From: Echinostoma caproni
Taxonomy: Eukaryota; Platyhelminthes; Trematoda; Plagiorchiida; Echinostomatidae
Direction of reading: 5' to 3'
NCBI GenBank assembly: GCA_900618425.1
Contig: UZAN01055290.1
Span: 1 to 14,658 of the forward strand
DNA: 14,658 nucleotides
Numbering within the stretch: position 1 is the first letter of the stretch; each line of letters begins with the position of its first letter. Made by a program: the position numbers and the translations under genes. Below the pieces are notes generated by a model. That model saw only the letters and a list, made by a program, of their open reading frames with translations, made no database searches and was not told the origin of the DNA. Positions 1 to 7,460 of this stretch are shown here, in pieces.

Positions 1-300
1 GACCGTGATAGAGGACTTAACAAAACACATTACATGTTTCTTGTCTGGTTGTCTTTTCACGGAATCACGCATGTACAAGTTGACGGATAGTTCCGTTCGC
101 CGACCACGGACAGTTACTCTTCCGGAAAAACAGCATTCCTTTATGAAATAGAGCATTGCTTCAGGTCTATTCGTTTCGCAGAAGGACAATCCTTTGTTTT
201 TAGTATCCGAAGGCAGTTTTTGTATGCATGGCAAACACCCATGTTGTGCAAAATATTTCAAAAAAAAGCAATAACGACCTTTTTGCAATCATACCCCCGA
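1..300 (-). CDS. Possible exon of an unidentified gene, running off the left edge
   Basis: Reading the minus strand leftward, a pyrimidine-rich splice acceptor (seven T then CTATAG, AG at 302-301) is followed by a frame open to the window edge, about 99 codons with no stop. The first ATG is 8 nt inside (292-290). The C-terminal half is rich in charged and cysteine residues, with segments such as RVTVRGRRTELSV and MRDSVKRQPDKKHVMC, and looks more protein-like than a random frame. I do not recognise a family. It lies downstream of NUDC exons 1-3 on the same strand. It does not resemble the CS domain that NUDC still needs, so it would be a separate gene or a chance open frame. No 3' end or donor is visible. 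The overlapping plus-strand frame from 228 is probably a shadow. Confidence 0.35.
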
Positions 301-1381
301 CTATAGAAAAAAACAGATGTCGGAAGCAGAAAACCTTGTCTGACAGTCAAACTATACAGAGCGCTTGGTCTCAACTGATTAGTTTAGCTCGCACATTTAT
401 ACTTTTGCGGTTAATCGATAAGTTTACTGCAAAATTTCAAAAGGGCTAAAATGAAAATATGGGTCTAGATAAACAAAGCACTATGATGAACTAAACTCCT
501 AAGACTGGATGCAATAATTCATGATTGCTCAATTCTTGATAATATTCTCAAATTTTCAGTGGCAAAAACTATTCAGGCAATCGGGCTCGGGAGGTAAACT
601 AGAAATGTGAAATCCACATAACTTCTCTCGGAATTAACAACATTCCAGTGCTTATATGGTGCGAAACAACATGGAGACATCCTACCCCATATCAATTCCA
701 GCGGCAGAAATCGCTATCAGTGCCATCTACTGTCAAGATCTCATTATCTCAACAGCGCAATGACAGTAGTGGAACGGTGAATCGACGTGAGCGACAAGAG
801 AGCAGCAGACGAAACGCAGAAGCCTGTACATGAGTTTCAAAAAAGCCACTACTAGTAGCATGAGTTTGGACAAAATGGGTTGACTGATCCAACAGCTCGT
901 ATGGTTAATTCCCGTGAAATACCAGCTATTGAAACCAACACGACTGTTTTGTAGTACAACAATTAAACAAAGACACAATTTGGTAAAAATGAAAATACTG
1001 AAGGGAAACTCCAACACACAAAAATAACAAGTGTACGACGAAACAAAAAACAGATTTTGTTATTATTTCAATCAACTGGGAATGTTTAATTTCCATGCTG
1101 CTCTGTTCTCTGTTCTCTGTTACCGGATACGCACGTCTGACGAGCGGCAAGAACCGCGAAACCCGTCGTGTGCTTCCAGGGAAATTTTGTCCAGTCATTC
1201 ACATACTACTTATTATCAAATATTTAACCAATACCATCAGGTCACGTTTTTTGCGGTTAGTAGCATCTAACCCACTTACAAAACATCGAATAATAGCATT
1301 GATTCTTCATTGGACTGGCTCTGAAAGAGCTGTCTAGCCAATGGTCACCCGGTGTTGCAAACAAGGTTATTGTGACCGCGT
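301..1381. other. Intergenic or intronic stretch, nothing recognised
   Basis: Only short frames of fewer than about 95 codons occur, on both strands, with no family motifs and no convincing exon borders. If the minus-strand NUDC gene continues to the left, this is intron sequence. I searched it for the missing NUDC CS-domain exon and did not find it. Confidence 0.4.
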
Positions 1382-1545
1382 CCTTATTACACACCTGTGT
1401 GATGAACAGCAGACCTCGTAGTCAAGAAGATCTGCTGTTCTGTGATGGGAACCGGTAAGCTAAGCCCCGGGACTAGGAGTGGCGAACCACATAAGGCCCC
1501 GCTAGGTTAAGCGTGCGATTGAACCGGACGGTATCAAAACTGTCT
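1382..1545 (-). mobile_element. SINE family A, 5'-truncated copy (minus orientation)
   Basis: This matches the 3' half of the SINE at 12719-12993 in reverse complement. In order it has the TTATTACAC-type tail, a GTGTGATGAACAGCAGAC block, GGAACCGGTAAGC, GAACCACATAAGGCCCCGCT and GATTGAACCGGACG. The tRNA-like head with boxes A and B is absent or unrecognisable beyond about 1545, so this is a truncated copy unable to start pol III transcription. Clear mismatches to the other copies indicate an old insertion. It lies downstream of NUDC exon 3, probably in an intron. Confidence 0.8.
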
Positions 1546-2092
1546 ATGACTTTCGTGCGTCTAGGACTCAACGAACTTAAAAGAACGACTTTGACGGTCG
1601 CATGTCCTATCTTACTGGAAAGGTTCATGGAAAGACGTTAGATAAAGCTCGGTCGAGGGCTCTGATTAGTGTTCCTTGAGAAAAACGAAAATTCCTGTTG
1701 CTTTGTGGACATCTGATTCAAAGACGACATCCATGGAAAAACCCTTCCTTCATGTGGGCAGCCTCAAAGCCTACCAGGTTTCAAACTCCCAGGTATGCAG
1801 TTGAGAAAAACCCGCTTTCCCAATTGAACTGAAAACCTTGGTACTAGTGTGACAGAATTTCTTCCGGCCATGCTTGAAGATGACCTGTGGGTCAATGAAA
1901 CAATCACCGCATCTAGCCTTTGAAAAAATACCATTTCGAAATTTCGATATGGTGTTACACAAGAAACTTAAAGTGAAAAAATCGGTGGGAGACGAAAATG
2001 ATTACAATGTTACAATCATGGATCATCATTGATTAATTAGGCAAATAAAAATGAACAGTTCCAAAAAGTCACACTATAACAGATTAGTTCAC
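1546..2092. other. Non-coding stretch downstream of NUDC exon 3
   Basis: This is probably NUDC intron 3, since a good donor (AAG then GTGAAC) opens at 2092. No CS-domain coding sequence was found. A segment near 1700-1780 (GGAAAAACCCTTC followed by a GTGTGGGCA-like block) resembles 9929-9965 in the 5' region of the retroelement further right, so an old retroelement fragment is possible. The 63-codon minus frame at 1771-1962 has no recognisable motif. Confidence 0.4.
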
Positions 2093-4773
2093 CTTGGTGG
2101 GCACTCGAATATCTACTTCGCCCAAGGTTTGGAACCATCTATAGTTTGGTAAATCACCACCATTGCCTTCGTTCGGTCTAAGCTTTCCCTTATCTGCTTC
2201 ATCCTCGTCTTCATCATCACCAGGGCCAACCTTGACTGGTTTAGGTAAATCAGCTTTTTCCAGCTCAGGTTTCTCCGGTTCGACCTCTGTGCTTGACGGC
2301 TGTGATTCAGTGGTTTCTGAGGTTTGATTGCCTGTAGAGAGCAGACGTGGAAATGGAACGAGTAGATTTCACCGTCAACGGGGCTGAAACTGAAAATATT
2401 TATTAGCAGTATAAATGTTGAATTGTTAATCACACTAATGCAGACTAAAAGAACGCGTAACGTACCGTTTGGCATATCATCGCCTTTCATGTTAGCCTTG
2501 ATGGCCTCCTCGGCTCGTTCCGCACGACGTTTGCGCTCGCGATCTTCACGTTCCTGTAACTCTTCGCGTTCTTTCCTGTGCCGTTCTAGCGCTGAATCCT
2601 TTATTAAACAGCACAGTTGTGGAAACAGATGCATGAACGTTTTAGTCCCAATCTGAACACTGTGTATAGTATCTGTAGTTGCATAAACACCATTACAGTA
2701 GCTCTCACATATACTAGCACTCCAGTTGGTAGTCTGTCTGTTGAGTTGGGAGTGTTTTCATCATCGATTTAAAATTAACCAAGATGCAAAGGAAGCCCAT
2801 GCACATATTCAGTGTTTGCTATCGGTATGATAAGGTTGCATCAATTGGTTGCTCAAAAAGGGCATGAAGTCGGCTAAAGGGACCCTTAATGCTTGAGAAA
2901 TCTAAGTTATACAAACCCCATTGGTGAACCCATATGTAAATACCATGGTAAAGCTCTCTTAAGGCAAACCAAGAAAATGCGAACTCTCATAGCGGAATTC
3001 GGTCAGAGACCCCGCCCGGCCCCACCCTTTCTGAGTGTCAGTATCTCCAAGAGCCCCCCCCCTCCAAAAAACAGCCACATTCTGAAGGGTCTAATTTTAG
3101 ATAACATTTTGATCACACCGATTTCAAGCTACCAATCAATCTGTAGTGGAAAATTTTGATTGTTAATTAATCTGCATTGGTTAAAAACGGAGATCTAAAC
3201 TCTAACCTTTTAGAATCTGACTATTTGTGGCTCTCAGAGATACTGATAAGCCGATTTATCTGTAATTATTTTGCTATCTCCTTTTGTTAAATGCACTATC
3301 GAAGAACTTTCACGAAAGGGGAAACGGACTGTACTGCCAGTACTGCCATCCATTGGTGGAGGATTTGGAACACGCAACCTGATGTGAAGTGATGGTAATC
3401 AACACCGCTGGACTACCGATTTATTCAGTAGCAAAGTACATGCAAAACTAAAAAACTTATGTGTCTAGAATGCGACCAACGGTAAATGTGGAACGGGCAA
3501 ACGATTATGTAGACAGAAATTCAAAGCACACTTGTCCTGCGATGAACTGATACGGGCTTACATATGTGAAACCGATGCATAATGACAACAAAACTGATGA
3601 TGCGGTGGTAGCATAATGAAGGACGTCTAATCTTTGAGTCCTCGTTACCCGTTCGATCAACTTGTGCAACCGACAAGTCTCTGTATTCGTCCTCATTTGG
3701 GTCGATGGACTCGCACTGCAGACGAAACCCAATCAAATCGAAACGGCTGTCTGCACACAGCTTCCTAACATTTCAGGTCACACTTCATTTGCTCTGTACA
3801 AAACTAAATCCACTATTTAATTCAATCAAATCCTCCAATACTCTCATGGATTATTGTACAAAAGCCTCATCACGTCCCGTTCATTAGTGAACGTATAACT
3901 CTTATTGTTTTTATATCTATTTGATTGTGTACAGGAATGTGATGTTTTTCACGAACCCGTTGTATCAGTCTTGATTAGGCCGGTAGTGTTCGGCCTTTTC
4001 ATCTAAGACATACATAAGTATGTATGTGGTTTGATATCACAGTCCAACTATCGGTGACATTGACATATAGCCACTAATTTCTCCCGTCGGTTCATTTCGA
4101 AGAACTTTGCACGACCTGCACGAATGGGTACCTTGGTCAGGGTCTTCGTAGCTATATGCTGGTCACCTAATAACCTGTTCGTCTCAACAAACAAATCAAA
4201 TCATTAGTCACGGGTTTCGGATTAGTGCAATGCAACTGGAAAATTTGATGTGAACTGAGAGAACACAAGCCTTTCTTGAATACCACTTTTCAAACGGCCC
4301 AGATATTTCTTACGTTTAGTACCTCAGTGTAAGATAACATAGTGGGTCAAAAGTCATCATTTCGCCACACCGTGTAACGATTCCATGGAATGCAATAACG
4401 CAATAAATAATACAGTAATAGGTCGACCAGATAATCTTATCTCTGGAACATGCAGTGAAGTATACCAGGATTCAAACAAAGTGTTTAAAAATTATGCAGT
4501 GAGAAGAGAACAATGGAGATATTATACTGCCAAAACTCAGACACGTGCATACTAAGAACGGCTCAAAATACCACATACGAATGAGATAAAATAAGTTACC
4601 TTGTGCTTTTTGAAGGCCTGTAAAACGAGGTCTTTGCAATCCTTCTCCGTGGCACCGTAGTAGAAATCTGTCCGGCGAGAAAGAAAGCCAAAGAATGCAT
4701 CAAGAAGACCACGCACTCCGTCTTCCGTGCTTTGAGCTATGCTTAGGAACAAATTGTCAAGATTCTCGGACAT
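2093..4773 (-). CDS. NUDC: Nuclear migration protein NudC, exons 1-3 (5' part, incomplete)
   Basis: NudC is a cytoplasmic cochaperone that works with Hsp90 and the dynein/LIS1 machinery in nuclear migration, mitosis and cytokinesis. Exon 1 (4773-4600) encodes 58 residues starting MSENLDNLFLSIAQ, with the family's N-terminal motif FFGFLSRRTDFYYG. Exon 2 (2598-2466) encodes the highly charged coiled coil (ERHRKEREELQERED). Exon 3 (2331-2093) encodes an acidic linker, then DKGKLRPNEGNGGDLPNYRW and the start of the CS (p23-like) fold. Exon phases join cleanly (0, then 1, then 0) and the borders are GT-AG: donors GTAACT, GTACGT and GTGAAC, acceptors TTTAATAAAG and CTCTACAG. That gives 182 residues, against about 330 for the full family protein. 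The rest of the CS domain and the C-terminus should lie to the left of the window. The ATG is 5 nt behind a splice acceptor, so the start is well supported. A long frame at 2113-2634 runs through exon 2 but leaves the true frame in exon 3. Confidence 0.95.
2599..4599 (-). other. NUDC intron 1 (about 2.0 kb)
   Basis: The intron is bounded by donor AAG/GTAACT and acceptor TTTAATAAAG/GATTC, both minus strand. It contains no second gene that I can support. Visible oddities are a run of nine C near 3054-3062, a short repeat GTACTGCCAGTACTGCC near 3331, and a 20-nt palindrome at 4008-4027. The minus-strand frames at 3505-3736 overlap each other, have no motifs and are taken as chance. Confidence 0.8.
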
Positions 4774-4795
4774 TATGGCTGAAAAGAAGCAAAAT
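4774..4795 (-). promoter_or_regulatory. Candidate trans-splice acceptor of NUDC
   Basis: On the minus strand TTGCTTCTTTTCAG is followed by CCATA and the NUDC ATG, so only 5 nt separate the 3' splice site from the start codon. No upstream NUDC exon is needed or seen. PCC1 ends only about 145 nt upstream. The simplest reading is spliced-leader addition here; a cis-spliced 5'UTR intron is the alternative. Confidence 0.65.
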
Positions 4796-4840
4796 TAACT
4801 GGAAAATAATAATCTGGGGTGGTCACCGAATCCACACAGC

Positions 4841-4846
4841 TTTATT
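4841..4846 (-). terminator. Poly(A) signal AATAAA of PCC1
   Basis: A perfect AATAAA on the minus strand lies 78 nt after the PCC1 stop and about 60 nt before the NUDC acceptor. A poly(A) signal followed closely by a 3' splice site is the usual arrangement between genes of a trans-spliced operon. Confidence 0.7.
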
Positions 4847-4923
4847 GCTTGAACGATAGGAGCAAAAAATAAGGTGTACAAAGTGAAATTATATTGTACA
4901 TTTCAAGCTGGTACAATAACTGT

Positions 4924-5238
4924 TCAGCTAGTCGGTTTAAAGGTCTCTACGGTCTCAAGAACAAGACAGGCCAAATCCACCACAGAATGCGCCGCGATTC
5001 GCAACTTGCTCAGTTGTGTAGTGGGGTCCTGTGAAGATCCATGAGAGAATGGAGCGGAACATTCACAAACGAGGGTAGAACCTGAGACGGAAAAATGTTG
5101 ATTCACTGAAGAACGTTTGGGTGGAGGATCGACGGATAAGGTACGACAAGCAACCTCAGCTAAGGTTTCACTGGGAAAGTCCAAATTGCAAACTATGCGA
5201 TAGCCGGCTGCAGTGGACTCCGTTCTGCTAAGAATCAT
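4924..5238 (-). CDS. LAGE3: KEOPS/EKC complex subunit Pcc1 (LAGE3 family)
   Basis: This is a small subunit of the KEOPS/EKC complex, which makes the N6-threonylcarbamoyl group of t6A at position 37 of ANN-reading tRNAs. Pcc1 helps dimerise the complex and contacts the Kae1/OSGEP subunit. It is a single-exon frame of 104 residues, typical for the family. Family motifs run in order: LDFPSETLAEVACRTLSVD (about 19-37), RSSVNQHFSVSGSTLVCE (about 42-59) and LRIAAHSVVDLACLVLETVE (about 79-98), ending just after ETFKP. An extra loop of about 14 residues (about 63-76, containing HGSSQDPTTQ) separates the last strand from the final helix and is absent from human LAGE3 as I recall it. The start is the first ATG after a splice acceptor, 33 nt downstream. 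It lies between PET117 and NUDC on the same strand. Confidence 0.87.
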   Translation of the reverse strand: MILSRTESTAAGYRIVCNLDFPSETLAEVACRTLSVDPPPKRSSVNQHFSVSGSTLVCECSAPFSHGSSQDPTTQLSKLRIAAHSVVDLACLVLETVETFKPTS

Positions 5239-5547
5239 TCTTGAACCGTATCACTGGGATCTGGAGGAAGACTAAAAAGAAAGATAAGTATCAAAAGTTC
5301 AGTTAAAGAAAAGAAAAAACCTACGGGACTATACGTTTCGCTTCTTCAATTTCTCTCTCAATTTCTTTACGGACGTTCTCGCTCAAACGCTAGTCAAATT
5401 GGAAAGAAAACAGAGGTTTACGATCACATAAAATGGTAGCGGACAACTCACTTCTCGCTCCAGAGCCTGAGCGATATGAACGTAAGCAAAAGTGGAAACA
5501 GTGAACAGGCATGACAAACCCAAAGTAACCTTGGATGCAGTGGACAT
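5235..5547 (-). CDS. PET117: Cytochrome c oxidase assembly factor PET117
   Basis: PET117 is a small mitochondrial protein needed for complex IV assembly, acting with the heme a synthase COX15. Exon 1 (5547-5452, 32 codons) begins MSTASKVTLGLSCLFTVSTF, close to the family's SSKVVLGLS signature with one hydrophobic helix (about residues 7-25). Exon 2 starts at 5389 after a 62-nt intron (donor GAA/GTGAGT, acceptor GACTAG) and encodes RLSENVRKEIEREIEEAKR, the charged helix typical of the family. Two ends are possible. Exon 2 may read to TAG at 5323-5321, giving 54 residues. Or donor CC/GTAGGT at 5325/5324 joins acceptor TTTTTAG/T at 5271 through a 53-nt intron, giving 65 residues and a TGA at 5237-5235 that overlaps the PCC1 ATG. 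The longer form is nearer the family length of about 70-80. The ATG at 5619 is rejected because a splice acceptor lies between it and the conserved start. Confidence 0.85.
5271..5285 (-). promoter_or_regulatory. 3' splice site before PCC1 (cis and/or trans)
   Basis: On the minus strand, a T-rich tract (CTTATCTTTCTTTTTAG) ends at 5272, 33 nt before the PCC1 ATG. It can serve as spliced-leader acceptor for PCC1, or as cis acceptor joining PET117 exon 2 to a 37-nt final exon, or as both. There is no AATAAA between the PET117 exon 2 stop and this site. Confidence 0.6.
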
Positions 5548-5585
5548 GTGGACTTCGGATGAACCTACGGCTGAAAATTGAAGAG
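5548..5585 (-). promoter_or_regulatory. Candidate trans-splice acceptor and short 5'UTR of PET117
   Basis: TCTTCAATTTTCAG on the minus strand ends at 5571, followed by a 23-nt leader and the PET117 ATG at 5547. A run of AATAAA repeats lies about 50-75 nt upstream. The position suggests spliced-leader addition, or else a 5'UTR intron. Confidence 0.55.
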
Positions 5586-5632
5586 TAGTGGACACTATAA
5601 GAGGAACTCCCATCTTCATCTACTGTCTTAGG

Positions 5633-5646
5633 TTTATTTATTTATT
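5633..5646 (-). terminator. Overlapping AATAAA repeats upstream of PET117
   Basis: AATAAATAAATAAA on the minus strand contains three overlapping AATAAA hexamers. It lies at the stop codon of the putative upstream exon and about 60 nt before the PET117 acceptor. It may be the poly(A) signal of the preceding gene. A chance AT-rich run is the alternative. Confidence 0.45.
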
Positions 5647-5738
5647 TGGTGGCATAAATGGATGAGTATATTTCGAAATGTAGCCAACATCCATGATTCC
5701 CACATATCGGTATATTATTGCCCTTGCTGTAAATAGCC
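5638..5738 (-). CDS. Possible last exon of an unidentified gene upstream of PET117
   Basis: A possible acceptor (TTTTTACCTCAAATTTAG, AG at 5740-5739) opens a 101-nt exon in phase 2. It encodes 32 residues including ARAIIYRYVGIMDVGYISK and ends HPFMPPNK before TAA. The residue choice looks protein-like, and the stop falls inside a set of AATAAA repeats, 67 nt before the PET117 acceptor. I do not recognise the protein and could not find a convincing preceding exon; an 8-nt block GTGTTCAG between AG and GT just upstream is too short to support. A longer frame at 5642-5836 reads the same DNA in a different frame. Confidence 0.3.
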
Positions 5739-6095
5739 CTAAATTTGAGGTAAAAATTACCGATGAACAAGAAAGCAGTAACTACCTGAACACCTGAAAA
5801 CAGAAATTCTTCTCTAAGTGAACTCCATGGTTCCAAAGCTATGTTTAATGTATATGACTAATGAAACTATCACATGAATCAAAATGCGTTCACAAAATGA
5901 AATCAACCAAAACTGTCCTGAAAAGAAGTTCAAGAAATCTGGAAAAGAGAATTAGGCCATTCTTATTTAGACCAGGGAAAAGTACAATTTGTGTGAAGGA
6001 ACACAGCCTGTTACAAATTTATGAACTGTTTAAGGGAACGCCGTGCTTTTGAAATCTGAAAGCGTAGAAGGATAACCTACGAACCCTATTGTAAA
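5739..6095. other. Unassigned stretch
   Basis: No supported gene. It contains a plus-strand 63-codon frame at 5861-6052 rich in Lys and Ser without family motifs. If the exon at 5638-5738 is real, this is part of its upstream intron. Confidence 0.35.
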
Positions 6096-6301
6096 TTTCA
6101 TGAGAGCAAGAAGAAGCATCATGATCACAGGGTATGTTGAATTCAACTATTTCGTGGTAATCTCGTCAGCTGTGTTCGCCTGTCCCAAAACCTATCACTC
6201 TTTTAACCAAACGTGACCTGAATGCATGTACACAGCTGACGAGATTACCATGAAATAATTGAATTCAACACATTATGATGCTTCTTCTTGCTCTCATGAA
6301 A
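6096..6301. repeat. Inverted repeat, about 75-nt arms around a 54-nt loop
   Basis: The left arm (6096-6175) and right arm (6230-6301) are near-perfect reverse complements. Both read TTTCATGAGAGCAAG, AAGAAGCATCAT, TGTTGAATTCAA, GGTAATCTCGTCAGCTGTGT in the same order, with an 8-nt indel after GCATCAT and a few substitutions. The transcript would fold into a long hairpin. Likely readings are a foldback/MITE-type element or the inverted duplication of a local segment. No target-site duplication was seen. Confidence 0.9.
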
Positions 6302-6472
6302 CTGTTAAAGGGAAATGGTTGCATGAAAATTCCTATTGTAAATGTTTTCAAAATGCTTGGACCAAGAAAGGTTGTGACACATTAACATATTTGACAGAGT
6401 TAGCTTTGAGCATGAGAGCGTACAGCAGCCAAAACCGCTGCACAAAAGTGCATAGGTAATGGCTGTACGAAC
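6302..6472. other. Unassigned spacer
   Basis: Short spacer between the inverted repeat and a SINE. The plus-strand frame at 6259-6459 starts inside the inverted-repeat arm and has no recognisable motif. Confidence 0.4.
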
Positions 6473-6738
6473 GTTTTTATTACACCGCTGTGTGATGAAA
6501 AGCAGACGGGGTGGGTCTCATAGTCATGAGGACCTGTTCTTCACTGATGGTAACCGGTGACCTAAGTCGCGGGACTTGGCGTGGTGAACCACATAAGACC
6601 CCGCTGAGTTAGGTGTGGTATTGAACCGTCAGCGAAGCTGCCTACCATCAAAGTTGGGTGGCGGTGGCCGGGTTCAAACCTCTAACCATAGGGTCAAAAG
6701 AACGCAGGTGACAGCGACTAATCCACTGTGCCAGCACC
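6473..6738 (-). mobile_element. SINE family A, near full-length copy (minus orientation)
   Basis: Read on the minus strand it begins GGTGCTGGCACAGTGG, a pol III box A (TGGCACAGTGG, 6728-6738 region). A box B-like GGTTTGAACCC (6670-6680) follows. The family body comes next (CCACCCAACTTTGATGGTAG, GGTTCAATACCAC, GGGGTCTTATGTGGTTCACC, GGTTACCATCAGTG) and it ends in a TTACACACAGC/TAATAAAAA-type tail. One C-to-T change weakens box B. The layout is that of a tRNA-headed SINE mobilised by a LINE. Confidence 0.88.
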
Positions 6739-7012
6739 ATCGAACTGAAAACTGAAACTTGGGGAGGATATTACCGTTAACAGTAAGACCAGGTTGGCTA
6801 TTAAAGCGGTTTGATAATCACTGCGTGTTTCATGATTAAAAGGGACGTCTACATATTTATCGACGTTGGGAATCAAAGATCGAGGCGTAGGTTAACCAAA
6901 AATTTGATTTACAGTCCTGAAGTTGGCAGAAACCGTCAGGACCAGTCTAGGGCCAATTAACCACCCAGTCATCAGCATAATTACACGCAATAAAGTTGGG
7001 AAGGATGGGACG
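6739..7012. other. Unassigned spacer between SINEs
   Basis: Nothing coding recognised. The sequence runs into SINE family B and the direct repeat beginning at 7013. Confidence 0.35.
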
Positions 7013-7042
7013 TTTCAAGTTTGACTCAAAGTTACTTGTGAG
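7013..7042 (+). repeat. Direct repeat, copy 1 (30 nt)
   Basis: This matches 7461-7490 at 28 of 30 positions (TTTCAAGTTTG, CTCA, AGTTACTTGTGAG). The two copies are 448 nt apart and bracket the tRNA-headed SINE family B copy. A GGATGGGA motif adjoins both: just before this copy and just after the other. Confidence 0.85.
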
Positions 7043-7275
7043 TAGCAGTGTGGGATAATTGGCCTTTAATAATTGGGGCTATCCTTCGGACTTCACCTTC
7101 ACGCACAATCCTCAGTTCGTCGATTCAACCATACACTCAGAAGCACTAGACCCGAGTTTCGCTCTTATTAGAGCTCATCGGTAGTGCATATCCACTGTCC
7201 TGTCCGGGATTTGAACTCCGGACCCATCGCATGGAAGGTGTGTGCGTTACCACTGCGCCAACCAGCCATGGTTGA
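7043..7275 (-). mobile_element. SINE family B, tRNA-headed copy (minus orientation)
   Basis: On the minus strand the head at 7270-7190 resembles a tRNA. Box A is TGGCGCAGTGG (7260-7250), box B-like AGTTCAAATCC is at 7217-7207, and a strong T-arm stem is formed by GTCCGG and CCGGAC. The body continues leftward (CGAAACTCGGGTCTAGTGC, TGAATCGACGAACTGAGG, GTGAAGGTGAAGTC) and matches 14410-14600 in the same order. The anticodon region is not clean, and homologous non-tRNA sequence follows, so this is a SINE and not a tRNA gene. The left boundary is approximate. Confidence 0.72.
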
Positions 7276-7460
7276 ACCAAATTGCCAATTCATGTTTGTT
7301 CAGGAGTCTTCTTCAGTGATAGTCGGTTCAGAGTGGCCCGACAGCAACGAGGGGAGACAGATGACATACTGTTAACTCCAATCGAAAGCCTCCCACCAAG
7401 TCAGGACTTCCTTGCAGGTACGGACTGATTCACTAACGAATCTACAAGGCTGGATCGTTA

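Noticed and set aside
2113..2634. 173-codon minus-strand open frame
   Set aside because: It is NUDC exon 2 in frame, then intron 2, then exon 3 in the wrong frame. The clean GT-AG borders and the NudC sequence in the other frame show the true structure.
3505..3736. Two overlapping minus-strand frames of 71-75 codons
   Set aside because: They overlap in different frames, have no family motif or splice context and lie inside NUDC intron 1.
3977..3996. Terminator-like hairpin AGGCCG...CGGCCT followed by TTTT
   Set aside because: It resembles a bacterial terminator but sits in a eukaryotic intron; the arms are only 6 bp and likely chance.
4008..4027. 20-nt palindrome of ACATACAT type
   Set aside because: Short, low-complexity and isolated in the intron; no partner or context gives it a role.
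5762..5836. Possible 8-nt micro-exon GTGTTCAG between AG and GT on the minus strand
   Set aside because: Micro-exons are known in flukes, but a single 8-nt block with no recognised flanking exon cannot be supported.
7190..7270. tRNA gene on the minus strand
   Set aside because: Box A, box B and a T-arm are present, but the anticodon arm does not form cleanly and the homologous body extends past the tRNA end into a repeated sequence, so it is a SINE head.
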